Positions 25,101 to 34,700 of a stretch of DNA of 64,000 nt are shown here, one piece after another. The number at the start of each line of letters is the position of its first letter. The first letter of the stretch is position 1. The DNA lies in assembly GCA_030141605.1 (NCBI GenBank), contig JAQGDQ010000527.1:62001-126000 (forward strand), in the 5' to 3' direction. The notes beneath the pieces were generated by a model. It was given only the letters and a program-made list of their open reading frames with translations, had not been told where the DNA came from and searched no databases. Origin of the DNA: Tubiluchus corallicola (taxonomy: Eukaryota > Priapulida > Priapulimorpha > Priapulimorphida > Tubiluchidae). A program made the translations under genes and the position numbers.

Positions 25101-27027
25101 CCGCTGAGCATGTGCACCTACTAGATTCACAACTACTTAACCAAAGTTGCATTAAAACAATTTGATTGTTTCGTCACAACCGCTGAGCATCTGCACCTAC
25201 TAGATTCACCACTACTTAACCAAAGTTGTATTAAAACAAGTTGATTGTTTCGTCATAACCGCAGAGCATGTACACCTACTAGATTCACCACTACTTAACC
25301 AAAGTTGCATTAAAACAATTTGATTGTTTCGTCACAACCGCTGAGCATCTGCACCTACTAGATTCACAACTACTTAACCAAAGTTGCATTAAAACAAGTT
25401 GATTGTTTCGTCACAACCGCTGAGCATGTGCACCTAAAACAATTTGATTGTTTCGTCACAACCGCTGAGCATGTGCACCTACTAGATTCACCACTACTTA
25501 ACCAAAGTTGCATTAAAACAATTTGATTGTTTCGTCACAACCGCTGAGCATGTGCACCTACTAGATTCACCACTACTTAACCAAAGTTGCATTAAAACAA
25601 TTTGATTGTTTCGTCACAACCGCTGAGCATCTGCACCTACTAGATTCACCACTACTTAACCAAAGTTGTATTAAAACAATTTGATTGTTTCGTCACAACC
25701 GCTGAGCATCTGCACCTACTATATTCACCACTACTTAACCAAAGTTGTATTAAAACAAGTTGATTGTTTCGTCATAACCGCAGAGCATGTACACCTACTA
25801 GATTCACCACTACTTAACCAAAGTTGCATTAAAACAATTTGATTGTTTCGTCACAACCGCTGAGCATCTGCACCTACTAGATTCACAACTACTTAACCAA
25901 AGTTGCATTAAAACAAGTTGATTGTTTCGTCACAACCGCTGAGCATGTGCACCTAAAACAATTTGATTGTTTCGTCACAACCGCTGAGCATGTGCACCTA
26001 CTAGATTCACCACTACTTAACCAAAGTTGCATTAAAACAATTTGATTGTTTCGTCACAACCGCCGAGCATGTGCACCTACTAAAGAACATTTTAGTCTAC
26101 TAAATGAACTTGAATCACTGTTTTACGCTTGAGCCATTCTGTACGCAATTGAGTGAGCTGACTACCGGCGGCATCCTAGTAACATGCGCGAGTGAAAAAC
26201 TTTTTGCAATTTACCGTTAGATGCTTCGACGCTTCTTAGGCAACCAGATAAATTGAAAAAGTGTTGTAAATTGTACAATCTTATGTAGCTGCATATGCCA
26301 AATCAGAAAAGATACAAGATTTCATTAATGCAGATACATAGAAAATTTGGCTAAGTAATGGTTAAACGGTTAGTAATTTTCTAAATGGTTATACCAGTTA
26401 GCGGTCGGTTAAATGGTTAAACGGTCAGTAATTTTCTAAATGGTTATACCAGTTGGCGGTCGGTTAAATGGTGAACCATCTCAGCCCTACCCTCTACCAT
26501 AATATAAGATCAATGTAGCGTGATATAACATAAATGTAGCGTGATATAAGTTCAATATAGCATGATACGAAATGATTTTTGTATCACCAAAAGAGCTTCC
26601 TGATTTTGGAAGAATTAGTGTCAGTGTATTCCAAATATTTTTCGTTTTTTTTTTAATTCCTTTAGGTACCACATTTTTACTATTATATTTTTTATGAACA
26701 GAAACTGGTCGGTTGTTTTATAAGTTACTTTCACTTTTAGCCATTGTCATACTTTGGAAGCAAAGTATTGTTGGAATAATGAGGACAGTTTGAGTTGGAA
26801 GTTGGTTCAACTGCAGTTTGACACGTACCAGCATGTGTTATTGCTTGCTGCAGTTTACCAGCATTGTTAGTCATCTGTGTTTGCACGTAATTGTAATTAA
26901 TTTTGTTAATTAATGTTAATTAATTAATTAATTTGAAATATACGTCTTTTTTCAGTCAAAAATGGAGAAACACGAGGGTTGGGATGCATTTAAACAATGC
27001 GTGAAGGCGGAGATGCGGGACGCTTGA
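13113..27027 (+). CDS. MICU3: MICU3, mitochondrial calcium uptake family member 3 (3' five coding exons)
   Basis: EF-hand regulator of the mitochondrial calcium uniporter, acting in the intermembrane space. Coding exons: 13113-13240, 16175-16352, 22780-22888, 24161-24318 and 26956-27027 (TGA at 27025-27027). All introns are GT-AG and phases match at each junction, giving the C-terminal 214 aa. In order they encode [33 protein letters not shown] with the degenerate central EF-hand region; [15 protein letters not shown]; a canonical C-terminal EF-hand with loop [12 protein letters not shown] (Asp 1, 3, 5, Glu 12); then HRGFR and a short helical tail. The LEIEF and RIPEEKGITF-type wording fits MICU3 better than MICU1 or MICU2. 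The N-terminal presequence and first EF-hand are not in the window. Introns carry the 79-bp, 31-bp and GGTAA arrays. Confidence 0.93.
13556..13628 (-). repeat. tRNA-like pseudogene or tRNA-derived SINE head
   Basis: The minus strand carries a good A box (TAGTATAATGGTTAGCA) and B box (GGTTCGACTCC) at tRNA spacing. The acceptor arms do not pair and no convincing anticodon stem forms, so a functional tRNA is unlikely. Confidence 0.5.
13788..13945 (+). repeat. (GGTAA)n pentanucleotide array
   Basis: About 20 GGTAA units with a few GATAA variants, ~550 bp downstream of a MICU3 exon and in sense orientation. Every unit reads AAG|GTAAGG, the consensus 5' splice site. Confidence 0.95.
14007..14656. 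mobile_element. MITE with TGTGCTTGCA ends, copy 1
   Basis: Shares its whole length with 60179-60848 in the same orientation. The ends are inverted repeats related to TGTGCTTGCATAGCAAAATC; the right end here retains GATTTTGCTATGCAAGCACA and the left is eroded. No transposase coding seen. Confidence 0.75.
14657..15178. other. Unassigned AT-rich intron sequence
   Basis: Nothing recognised between two MITEs. A 118-codon open frame starting at 14915 crosses into the next MITE and lacks coding character. Confidence 0.35.
15180..15967. mobile_element. MITE with TAGGTTTTACACGTCAAATG ends, single-unit form
   Basis: Inverted ends (TAGGTTTTACACGTCAAATG on the left, ATTTGACATGCGAAACCTA on the right). 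The reverse complement of the element at 59021-59807, including the central block AACAATGTTTCTTGAGAG. Its subterminal 40-bp unit is present about once here, against about six times in the sibling. Confidence 0.8.
16385..16517 (+). repeat. Three-copy ~50-bp tandem repeat
   Basis: Three repeats of a unit containing ATGTAAGCTTTGTACATTAA and GATAATGTTAGGAGATGCTT, starting ~30 bp after a MICU3 exon. Confidence 0.8.
16520..17534. other. Unassigned MICU3 intron sequence
   Basis: Includes a locally GC-richer part (16530-17010) with no recognised homology; otherwise AT-rich, with no exon evidence. Confidence 0.35.
17543..17964. mobile_element. hAT MITE (single family member) with perfect 8-bp duplication
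   Basis: Begins CAGGGGCGGAACTAG and ends CTAGTTCCGGCCCTG. Flanked on both sides by ATATTACT (17535-17542, 17965-17972), the 8-bp duplication expected of hAT elements. No transposase remnant. Confidence 0.9.
17973..18832. other. Unassigned MICU3 intron sequence
   Basis: Several overlapping open frames (18138-18434, 18316-18756) have no recognisable family or codon signal. I leave them as chance frames. Confidence 0.35.
18841..19313. mobile_element. hAT MITE family B, copy 1
   Basis: The left end CAGTGACGGTTTGTAGC and the right end GCAAGTCGCCACTG match the ends of the copies at 35025 and 51500. The immediate flanks do not show a clean 8-bp duplication, so the copy is old or rearranged. Confidence 0.65.
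19682..20165 (+). mobile_element. hAT MITE family A, full copy
   Basis: The terminal inverted repeats are CAGGGGTGTGCAAATT and its complement. The flanks CTTTAGGC and CTTTAGTC are a 7/8 match for an 8-bp hAT duplication. Reference copy for this family; the short open frames inside recur in all copies and are not genes. Confidence 0.9.
20390..20637 (+). repeat. ~23-bp minisatellite
   Basis: About ten tandem copies of a unit like TTTAAAATGGCTTCATTTGCATA. Confidence 0.9.
20869..21558. mobile_element. piggyBac-like MITE
   Basis: The ends CTCCTTCAGGAC and GTCCTGAAGGAG are inverted repeats. The right end abuts TTAA; the left has TTAA two bases further out. The interior (21090-21525) is shared with 57005-57484. 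The superfamily call rests on TTAA and is tentative. Confidence 0.6.
21563..22104. other. Unassigned MICU3 intron sequence
   Basis: No exon, RNA gene or repeat recognised. Confidence 0.35.
22107..22200. repeat. (CA)n microsatellite
   Basis: Imperfect CACACA run with CGCACA interruptions. Confidence 0.97.
22227..22333. mobile_element. Short inverted-repeat element (possible MITE)
   Basis: GTCACACAGAGAAAGC near the left is mirrored by GCTCTGTGTAAC at the right, around an AAGGCGC-rich core. Too short to classify. Confidence 0.4.
22940..23230. other. GC-rich intronic segment
   Basis: A G-run (GGGGGGGG near 22973) and CG-rich blocks contrast with the AT-rich surroundings. It could be an unrecognised transposon end; no coding evidence. 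Confidence 0.35.
23357..24100 (+). repeat. 31-bp minisatellite, ~24 copies
   Basis: Unit TGAATGTGCGGTGCAATTGT followed by ACGACCACTGC. The unit length is not a multiple of three and stops are absent, so all three minus frames read through as long Cys/His-rich open frames, which are artefacts. It ends ~60 bp before a MICU3 exon. Confidence 0.97.
24462..26180 (+). repeat. Dispersed element carrying a 79-bp array (~20 copies)
   Basis: Outer parts (24462-24545 and 26065-26180) match a single-unit relative at 33335-33525. Between them lies an array of a 79-bp unit (CTACTAGATTCACCACTACT ... TTGATTGTTTCGTCACAACC). A 519-bp block (six units plus one 45-bp truncated unit) is itself duplicated: markers at 25251 and 25770, and at 25431 and 25950, are each exactly 519 bp apart. 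Confidence 0.93.
26345..26475 (+). repeat. Two-copy ~63-bp tandem duplication
   Basis: GGTTAAACGGTTAGTAATTT and the following ~40 bp occur twice in tandem. Confidence 0.8.
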
Positions 27028-27280
27028 GTAACAGCAGGGTGAAGAGAGGTGACCAGGTAAAGAGGAATCCTCTCTCGAGTCTGATCACATTTACTGACTG
27101 TGGTTTACTAGCTTAATTCAGTTATATCGGGTGGCCCACAAAAATCTTTATTAACATCAGCAATGCAGTATAGCACCATTATAGTGAAGAAAGTTTATTG
27201 CGCACAGACTGGTAATGCAAACTCACAAAACAGAACGAATTTCAGCATTTATTTAACTAGTATAATAGCTTTGACTAGAT

Positions 27281-27708
27281 CAGGGGTGTGAAAACTGCGG
27301 CCCGCCGAGAGATCTTGTGGCCCGCGAAGAGATTTGTCAACCTAATGAAAGTGCGGCCCCGGGCGATTAATTGAGTGTATCCAGCTGAAGTCTGCGCCAA
27401 TATCGCAAAGATAGTGCGGGTAGTTTTTCCTCTAGATCGGATGGCATTAACCCTTACAAGACCATTGTCACTTAATGTCATTGTCGGACATGACGAAATA
27501 TATGGTTTTTAATATAAATTTTAATAACTTCTAAAATAGTTTCTTGAGTGTAGTAGTGTAGTCGTAATGATGTACGCAGGTCGGATGCAAAAAAAAATCG
27601 TTATTAAGTCCTACTGTACTGGGCTCCTTGACCAAATTGCATGTGGCCCACAGGAATTGCGGGAAAGTTTAATGTGTCCCGGCTAGTCAGATAATTTGCA
27701 CACCCCTG
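27281..27708 (-). mobile_element. hAT MITE family A, inverted copy
   Basis: Reverse complement of the 19682 copy. The flanks GACTAGAT and GACTAGAG are a 7/8 duplication. It lies ~250 bp after the MICU3 stop, possibly in the 3' UTR. Confidence 0.9.
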
Positions 27709-27999
27709 GACTAGAGCACACTCGGCCATTGCATGTTGCCACTTTTTTGTCGTACTCATGTGTTTGCATTTTTTGTTTGGCAAACAATGTCTGTATTTGC
27801 AGTCAACCATTGTTTAATGCAACTCATTATAATGCCAAACTGGTTTGACTGTGCAAGAAGAAAGACGAATGTTTGAAATTTTGTCACTGTACCAGGAACA
27901 ATAAACTGTTGGGGGAAATGATCAGTGCCAATTTGGCAACTCCATTTTAAATTACACTTACTTAAGTTATTGTATAAAAAACTATTTATACATCAAACG

Positions 28000-28400
28000 A
28001 AAGGTCTGGATCTAGTGTCGTGCCATAGGGGTTTATTTTTTTAATCCGGCCCAGCGGAACGAACGGGGGGTGAAAAACCTCCAAAAATCTCTATTTTTCG
28101 GCCGTTTTTTTTGCAAAACTTATACGTCTGAGATCTGAAGAACGGGAACGGGCCGAGGGTGGTGCTGGCTATGGATAGATAGCCCGTTCAGTGGTGGGTG
28201 TCATAGGCTTATTTAGAATTTGCTAGAGGGCCACGGCGTCCTGTAACGGGCGTTTTCTCGGACCCAACTCGCGATTTTTTTCGAAATTTTGGTCAAACAG
28301 CCTATATAAAAAACGTTCTAGTGGCGCCTGGTGGCACTCTCGGGAGGAGATATACGGGTCATTAGAAAGAGGAAGAACAGGGCTACACGATTATACTCTG
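28000..28400. other. Compositionally distinct segment, origin unknown
   Basis: Noticeably GC-richer than its flanks, with CCGGCCCAGCGGAACGAAC and GGGCCGAGGGTGGTGCTGG blocks. It has no long open frame, no inverted ends I can find and no second copy in the window. Confidence 0.4.
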
Positions 28401-29340
28401 CCTATAACCTTATAACTTTAATTCAGTAAAAGCTGCTGCTGCTGGCTTTGCATTAGGAAATAAACGAATACTGGGTAGAATGTTCGCGCATTGTTGATTA
28501 TAAGTGTATTTATATGGAAAATTTTTTGCGGGGCCTTTGCTAGTATATTCTATTAATATCCGTGTTGAATTAGAAATATGTTGCTTCCAAAAAATGTTCC
28601 GTTTTCTTTATTTTAATCCATTATGTTTAACGATTTAATGTTTGTTATAATTGTGGAAACTCGTATTGTTTTCCACGAGTTTTATAATCGTGTGCTACTT
28701 TTTGTTTGAAATTAAAATACGTAGGTTTTAGTTTTTTGATCGGGGCAAAACGGTCATTGGTTGTAAAAATTGTCATTCATTTCGTTTAGGTCCAGGTGTC
28801 ATTTTTTCTCATTTATACACAAGCTGTTGTTCTTTTCAGTGTAATCACTGATACATTTTAAAACTGTTTGATGTATTTTCATAGGAATGTGAAATGTGCA
28901 TGCACTGTCGCACTTATGTACAGCTTGAAACCTAGTCAAAACAAATTGTTTCTGTTCATTTTGAAAATTTATTATGAACACTTAAAACTGTATTTGGCGA
29001 CATCTTTTACAAGTTACAATGTTAATAAACTTGTTTTATTATTATTATTAATAAATTTGTTAATATTAAGAAATATCGTTAGCGTTTGAACACACACAGA
29101 TTAGAACAAACTGTTGTCTCTTTCTGACAGGGATAAACTAATACGACTTGTTCTTCCATTAGTTATTTCTAAAGCAAGAATTGAGTGGGGAAACTTAGCC
29201 AATTCCTGAAACGTCACTTAGTAAAGGGAACGATAAAAGATGATCCGTCTAGTACAGGCAATAGAAAAGATTTTGGTAGAGTAGTAATGTGAAGGAAGAG
29301 AGGAAAGGTGGGAAGGGACTGAAAGTAAGAAATTGTGAGA
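28401..29340. other. Unassigned intergenic AT-rich sequence
   Basis: Between MICU3 and COMMD6, which converge. No exon or repeat recognised. Confidence 0.35.
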
Positions 29341-29347
29341 AAGAGGG

Positions 29348-29349
<2 letters not shown>

Positions 29350-29387
<38 letters not shown>

Positions 29388-29432
29388 GGAGGGAGGGAGG
29401 GAGGGAGGTAGGGAGAGAGAGAGGAGGGGAGA
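29350..29432. repeat. (TA)n-(GA)n-(GGGA)n microsatellite
   Basis: Three adjoining simple repeats, purine-rich on the plus strand. Long minus-strand frames across it are low-complexity artefacts. Confidence 0.95.
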
Positions 29433-30189
29433 GGGAGAAACCCATGAATGAGTATTTGGGATAAATAGATTGCGGTTAGAATGATAGGCAAAGAAGCCAG
29501 AAGAGGCAGTAAAAGCAAGGAGAAATAGCAGAGCAAGAGAAAGACAGAGAGAGAGATGGAGGACAAGACAGACTAATATTCTTGTCAGTATTGTGCAGTT
29601 CAGCAGTCTTTCACAGGGAGCATCCTCTAATACCAGTACACCTGCGGATGAGCTTTCTGCTCCCCACTTCCACGAAGTTCGAGAAAAGCAAACGTAACTT
29701 ACTTCTTCAGAAGCAACCAAGAAGTCACTAGCATAAAATTATACAGATATTTCAGCAGCATAATGCAAGTCTTTGCTGAAACAAAGCCACTTTACCATGA
29801 TTCCAATAAAGTGGGAAATCACTACCACCAGCAAGTTGATTTTGTGGAATGAAACAAGATGGCGCACCTGCATAATAATTTCGCATGTTACGTTTATTAC
29901 ATACATCAGTGATGACAGTACATTCATCACAGTTAGTTTCAGTGTAATTTGCTTCATACAAACTTGAGTTGTGGGATTATAAAATTGTAACATATTGTAG
30001 TATAATTGTGTTTATTATAATCATGTACACGGTGGTACATGAACTTTTGCTAAGTGGTACAAAACCAAAAAGTAAAAGTACAGAACAGTTTATTACATCT
30101 AAGTATTGCTCAAATAATAGCAAATCTATCACACCTTCACAATTTGGTGTGGAACCGCACACTACTCGCACAGTCTGCAATCTTCAGGT
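29433..30189. other. Unassigned intergenic sequence
   Basis: No supported gene. Short frames on both strands have no recognisable family. Confidence 0.35.
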
Positions 30190-30345
30190 TTATGATTGGA
30201 ACAGCGACTGGAAGAATTCAAGATCCTCTAACACGTCTTGCAGATGTCTCACAAGCTTGTCTGTCGAATACTGAGCAACGGGATATTCCTTCACCATCTT
30301 AGTGTCCACTCTGCCTTTCAGGGTAGCTCCAATGCGTTGGGGGGG
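30190..30345 (-). other. Coding-like tail next to a SINE
   Basis: The minus strand encodes an open stretch ending EDLEFFQSLFQS then TAA, with plausible protein-like composition over ~45 codons. It adjoins a poly-C/G tract and a SINE tail. I cannot assign a family. It may be a retropseudogene fragment, transduced flank or chance. Confidence 0.25.
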
Positions 30346-30399
30346 GGGGGTGAACTCTAGTGAATTCCCTGGCCATTCAGCACAATGGCAAAAAATTGT

Positions 30400-30784
30400 T
30401 GTTGTTGGTTGGGTGCATGCCTGGGCAAGGTGTATGGAGATCCTGAGCTGCCCAGACAACAGGAACCCCCTCTCTTCCTCCCTGGTGTAGTTCAAAGGAA
30501 AGCGGAGTGATGCGTTTGGCACCAGGTTGGCTGCAGGAGCTGCCGGAGTCAGTGAGCATGCTGCACTGGTCCGCCTTCGGGGCTCCACTCCTGATTTGGA
30601 AGGTTTACTCCTCTACACATGGCCATTGTGTCACTTGACCTCTTCCGCCCTCTAGCTGTTGGCTGCTTGTGCACCTGGTATTCCTAGGCAGTCACCCATC
30701 CAAGTACTAACCAGGCTCTGCATTGCTTAACTTCGGTGATCAGACGAGAACCGGTGTTTTCAACGTGATATGGCCGTAATACGG
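30400..30784 (-). mobile_element. 5S-derived SINE, copy 2
   Basis: Minus-strand copy: the 5S head (30673-30780 in plus coordinates) is joined directly to the body at the CCAGGTG point. An internal deletion removes sequence near the tail, leaving a (GTTG)n remnant at ~30400. It belongs with copy 4 to the subfamily lacking the linker seen in copy 3. Confidence 0.88.
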
Positions 30785-31054
30785 CAAAAGATAATACCAA
30801 AGTTTTTACGACACTGCTCTGATCATATCCCTCAAGACTGTAAGCAGTATGAGACATGAGAAGGTACGATAGAATGTCAATTGACTCGTCTATACTCTGA
30901 TGTAATAAATTGCTCTGTACTGTTATGTATTGTTTCTGTATCTCCAAGAAAAGTATTGTGTACCACCCAGTACTGCAGTGATCTTAGAAAAGGGCAGCAT
31001 TGAATGCGGGATCTCTAAGCGGAATCACTACAACTGTTACTTGCATGTCCTGAT

Positions 31055-31389
31055 TAGGGGTGAGCATTCTCTACCAGAAAGCGAATTCGAATTGAGATTG
31101 AAAGATTTTCGAACAAGTTTTCAAACCACCAGTAAAAATTAGTCTTACAAAGATCATGTGTATCACTAGATTTTGTTCTGCAATAAAACGACTAGTAATT
31201 TGTTTAAAGTTGTGCGCAGAAATCACTGCTAAATTATGCTAATTGCATGTTGTTTCAATCGTTTTAGTGATCAGGAAGATATGTGATTGAACTGCTGAAT
31301 TATTCGAATCTATAGTTTTGGATTCAAATCGACTTCGAACTAAAAAAACTCGTTCGAATCGAACTCGAGCGTTCGATTGCTCACCCCTA
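31055..31389. mobile_element. hAT MITE family C, copy 1
   Basis: The ends TAGGGGTGAGCA and TGCTCACCCCTA are inverted repeats. Perfect 8-bp duplication GTCCTGAT (31047-31054, 31390-31397). Confidence 0.93.
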
Positions 31390-31700
31390 GTCCTGATACA
31401 TCACTGAAGTGGACAGATTGCTTTCCAAAAGAAGCGTAGGCACATGTGGGTCATGTGACCGACCAAGTCTGCGATCTGCACTTGTGACAAAAGAAAAACA
31501 GAAGTAATTCCACATGGGCCAGTGTCTCTGTTACCCACTGATTCATACTCTGGAGTTATGTAGGTATCAGTCTTGCTGCATCGTGGTGTGAAAGTCATGT
31601 GATCATTGTTAACTCATCTTTTGGACATTTTACACAATTGCGCACATGATAATCCTGCTCTGCACAAATCACAGTCAATTTCTAAATTAAACATGCAGCC

Positions 31701-34700
31701 TCAGGCGGATGCTAGACTGTCCGACATGTCTTTGAGCTGTTTCGCAAATGCCTGAAATGACACAAAAAATCGTTGCTAAATACGATATAATCAATAATGT
31801 CACAGTGATAATACTGTTGCTTTGGAAAGCAAAACAAGCAGCTAGTTCATTTTTATTTGTTACCAAATTACAAGCCACTGTTGGTACTGAATTTTAAAAT
31901 TTTTTACTCGACATTTTAAGACAGAGCAAACGAACGATTTTTTGCAAAAAATGGAAACCAATATTTAACATTTTTCCTTCACGTTCCAATGGCTTCCGCA
32001 AATGGTGAGTTGTCAATAGAAGCCACATTAGCCAGTGTGGTGATGTACTTGCACCAATTTTTTTTTAATTTTTCGACTAAAAGCAACACCAGATGCCCTT
32101 GACGTCTCCCAAAATCTGACTACGTCAAATTTGCCTTGTTTTATCTTCTTCACACCTGACCAAGGTTCTTATAACTTTTTATTAACGTTCGCTGATGTTA
32201 CAACGTCTGCCACAACAAAATCTGATATTATTACTTTTATAAAACTAACTTGGGGTAAAAGGTTGGTTTTGAGGGACAACCGACTGAATGACCAACCAAA
32301 AGACACAACTTTAGTAATAATACGAGAAATGATTACAGTACTGGCAATTTAAAAAGTGTAGGAGGTCATAAGTAGTCATCCCAAGGTTCTCTGAAGCTTA
32401 AATTGATTGCAGCATGACAGTCATTTTACGCCTTTTGTGAATAGGGTGCTATGCAAAGATCCTATTAAGCCTTGAAACTAACAAAGTCTGGAAAGTGCTG
32501 ATGACTACTTATACGCATGTACTTCAGAAATAAAACATACTCTATATTCGGAAATAGTCATTTCTAATGTTTTCGTGTGCAGCGTGCCTGCATTGTCGGC
32601 TATCGTCATGGTTACGTGAACATACGGATGATTTAGATTTTTGCAAGAACTCGATGTAACGGCAATACCTAGACCCCACTGCAGATCTAGCAGCTGTAAA
32701 ACAAAATACTCATTGTCAGGCAGCAAAAAGCTAATTAACAACAATTCACCAATCTTGAAATTATGATTACAGTAGTTGCCGCTTAATAGAACCATGTGAC
32801 ATAAAACCAGAGAGAAAGTTTTTTTTCCATATAAGTTGACCCTCGTTAAACCGGACCCCGTTAGCCCGGATATCGGATAAGACGGACGTCATCCGCGGTA
32901 AAAGAAACTGACCGATTTCCGTCCGAGCCGGAGCGCTAAACACAACACGGCCTACCAACTGTACAATAATTTCTTTATCCTCACAGGTTAACTATTTTAA
33001 AGTAATATACAGTATAGTATATAGTGCAATGTATATAGGCCTTACTAAGGTGATTATTCCTGTATAATATAGACCATATATAGGCATATCGGATAAATCG
33101 GACAATCGGCTAAACTGGAACACCCCCCCCCCCCCAATTAGTTCGGTTTAACGAGGGTTGACTGTACCTAGAATTACCTATATAGAAACTAGTGTTAAGA
33201 GAATTTGGTTAATAAAATCAGTGCATCCTTTAATAAGAAAATATGGTCACATTTTTCAGTAATGGGCGACAAAAACGATAACAAAATGAAAAAAATAAAA
33301 TGTTTTTTTGTAGTTTGTTTACTCTTTACTATACGCATTTGAAATTTAAGACCCGTTTCCTAGATTCAGCTCTTCTTAGTCAAAAGTCACACTGAATGTT
33401 AAAGTTGGTTGTTCTCCTCTGCATGTACAGCTACTAAAGTAAATTTTAGTCTGTTGAATGAACTTAAATCACTGTTGTATAATTGAGTCATTCTGTAGGC
33501 ATGCAAGTGAGCTGACTGTCCCGTGTTTAATTGACATAATTTATAGTATTAATTAGGAGCGTTTATGAACTGTATAGTGTGTACTTTGCCAAACAGGCCT
33601 CCATTTGTTAATACCACTTTTTCCTGGCCCCAAGATAATTTTGTTAAGCAACAACTAATGTATGAACGTTAAGTAAATAGTTAACAGCCATACAAAATTT
33701 CTACTTAACTTCATAACCATCTATTCTGCATAAACTTCTGCCTGTTCAATGCTTTAGTTGTCATTAACGTTTGATGGAAGAAGCAGAGCCAGATTATCTG
33801 CAGCCTAGGGTCCCTCAAACTTACGGAGCCCTCATGCTTTGGTAGCATTTAGTAAGAAATCTGTTTTTTCATCATGGCTGCATTGAAATATGTGCTAATT
33901 CGGTTGGCAATAAATAGTAAACTAGTGGTATTTCTTATGGAATATTTTTATTGACAAACAAATAAATATTTTATTTAAAGAATCTGCAACAAGTTTACTT
34001 CAAGCTACGTAAATCTCGCTAAATATATCACGAGTAAAAATATTCAAGACGGGTGTGGGTGAGTTAGAGGGTGACTCCACCATAGGAGGGCCCTATATTT
34101 TATTAACCCAGGGGCCCCAAAAGGTGATAATCCGACCCTGGGTGGGGGTACATACTTTTGTCTTTTCTTCACCAGGTTAAAACACACACAAGTTTCACGT
34201 CACAAATTTGACAAAAAATGATAAAATACCTTATTAACACCGGCTTCGTTTGACGCGAGTGACAACATGGCTTCCCGATCTTGCCACGCGTCGCATACCA
34301 ACCGAATGGCTTCGTCTTTCCATGCGAAACTCCACTTCAAACCTTTTAGTAAAGCTTCTGGAGTAATTCTGGCTTCGCTGCATGACCTGCAAACAACGTA
34401 AAGTAAAATACACTCAACATTGTCCACACACATACATTCCTACACACCTAAATGTGGGTGTCACTTGAGAAATCCAGAAGTACAAGGATTACAGTTTTCT
34501 ATCATCAAAGCCATTGTTGTGGTCGTTGCCACAGCTCATGATAATCGTTGTGGAAGTTGGAATTGTACATTATAATTAGGTGCTGCCATCTATGGGCTAC
34601 TCCTGTTACATTCCACCAGCTGATTTACCCCCAGTATAATTTTTGTGAAGCCTGTGCAAGTCTGCATAGGTCAAGTTCTATACCTATATATACTGACTGT

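Noticed and set aside
29214-29720. 168-aa minus-strand hydrophobic protein
   Set aside because: Mostly a translation of (GA)n/(TA)n simple repeats, giving Ser-Leu and Tyr-Ile runs.
30673-30780. Functional 5S rRNA gene (minus strand)
   Set aside because: Truncated at CCAGGTG and fused to the SINE body.
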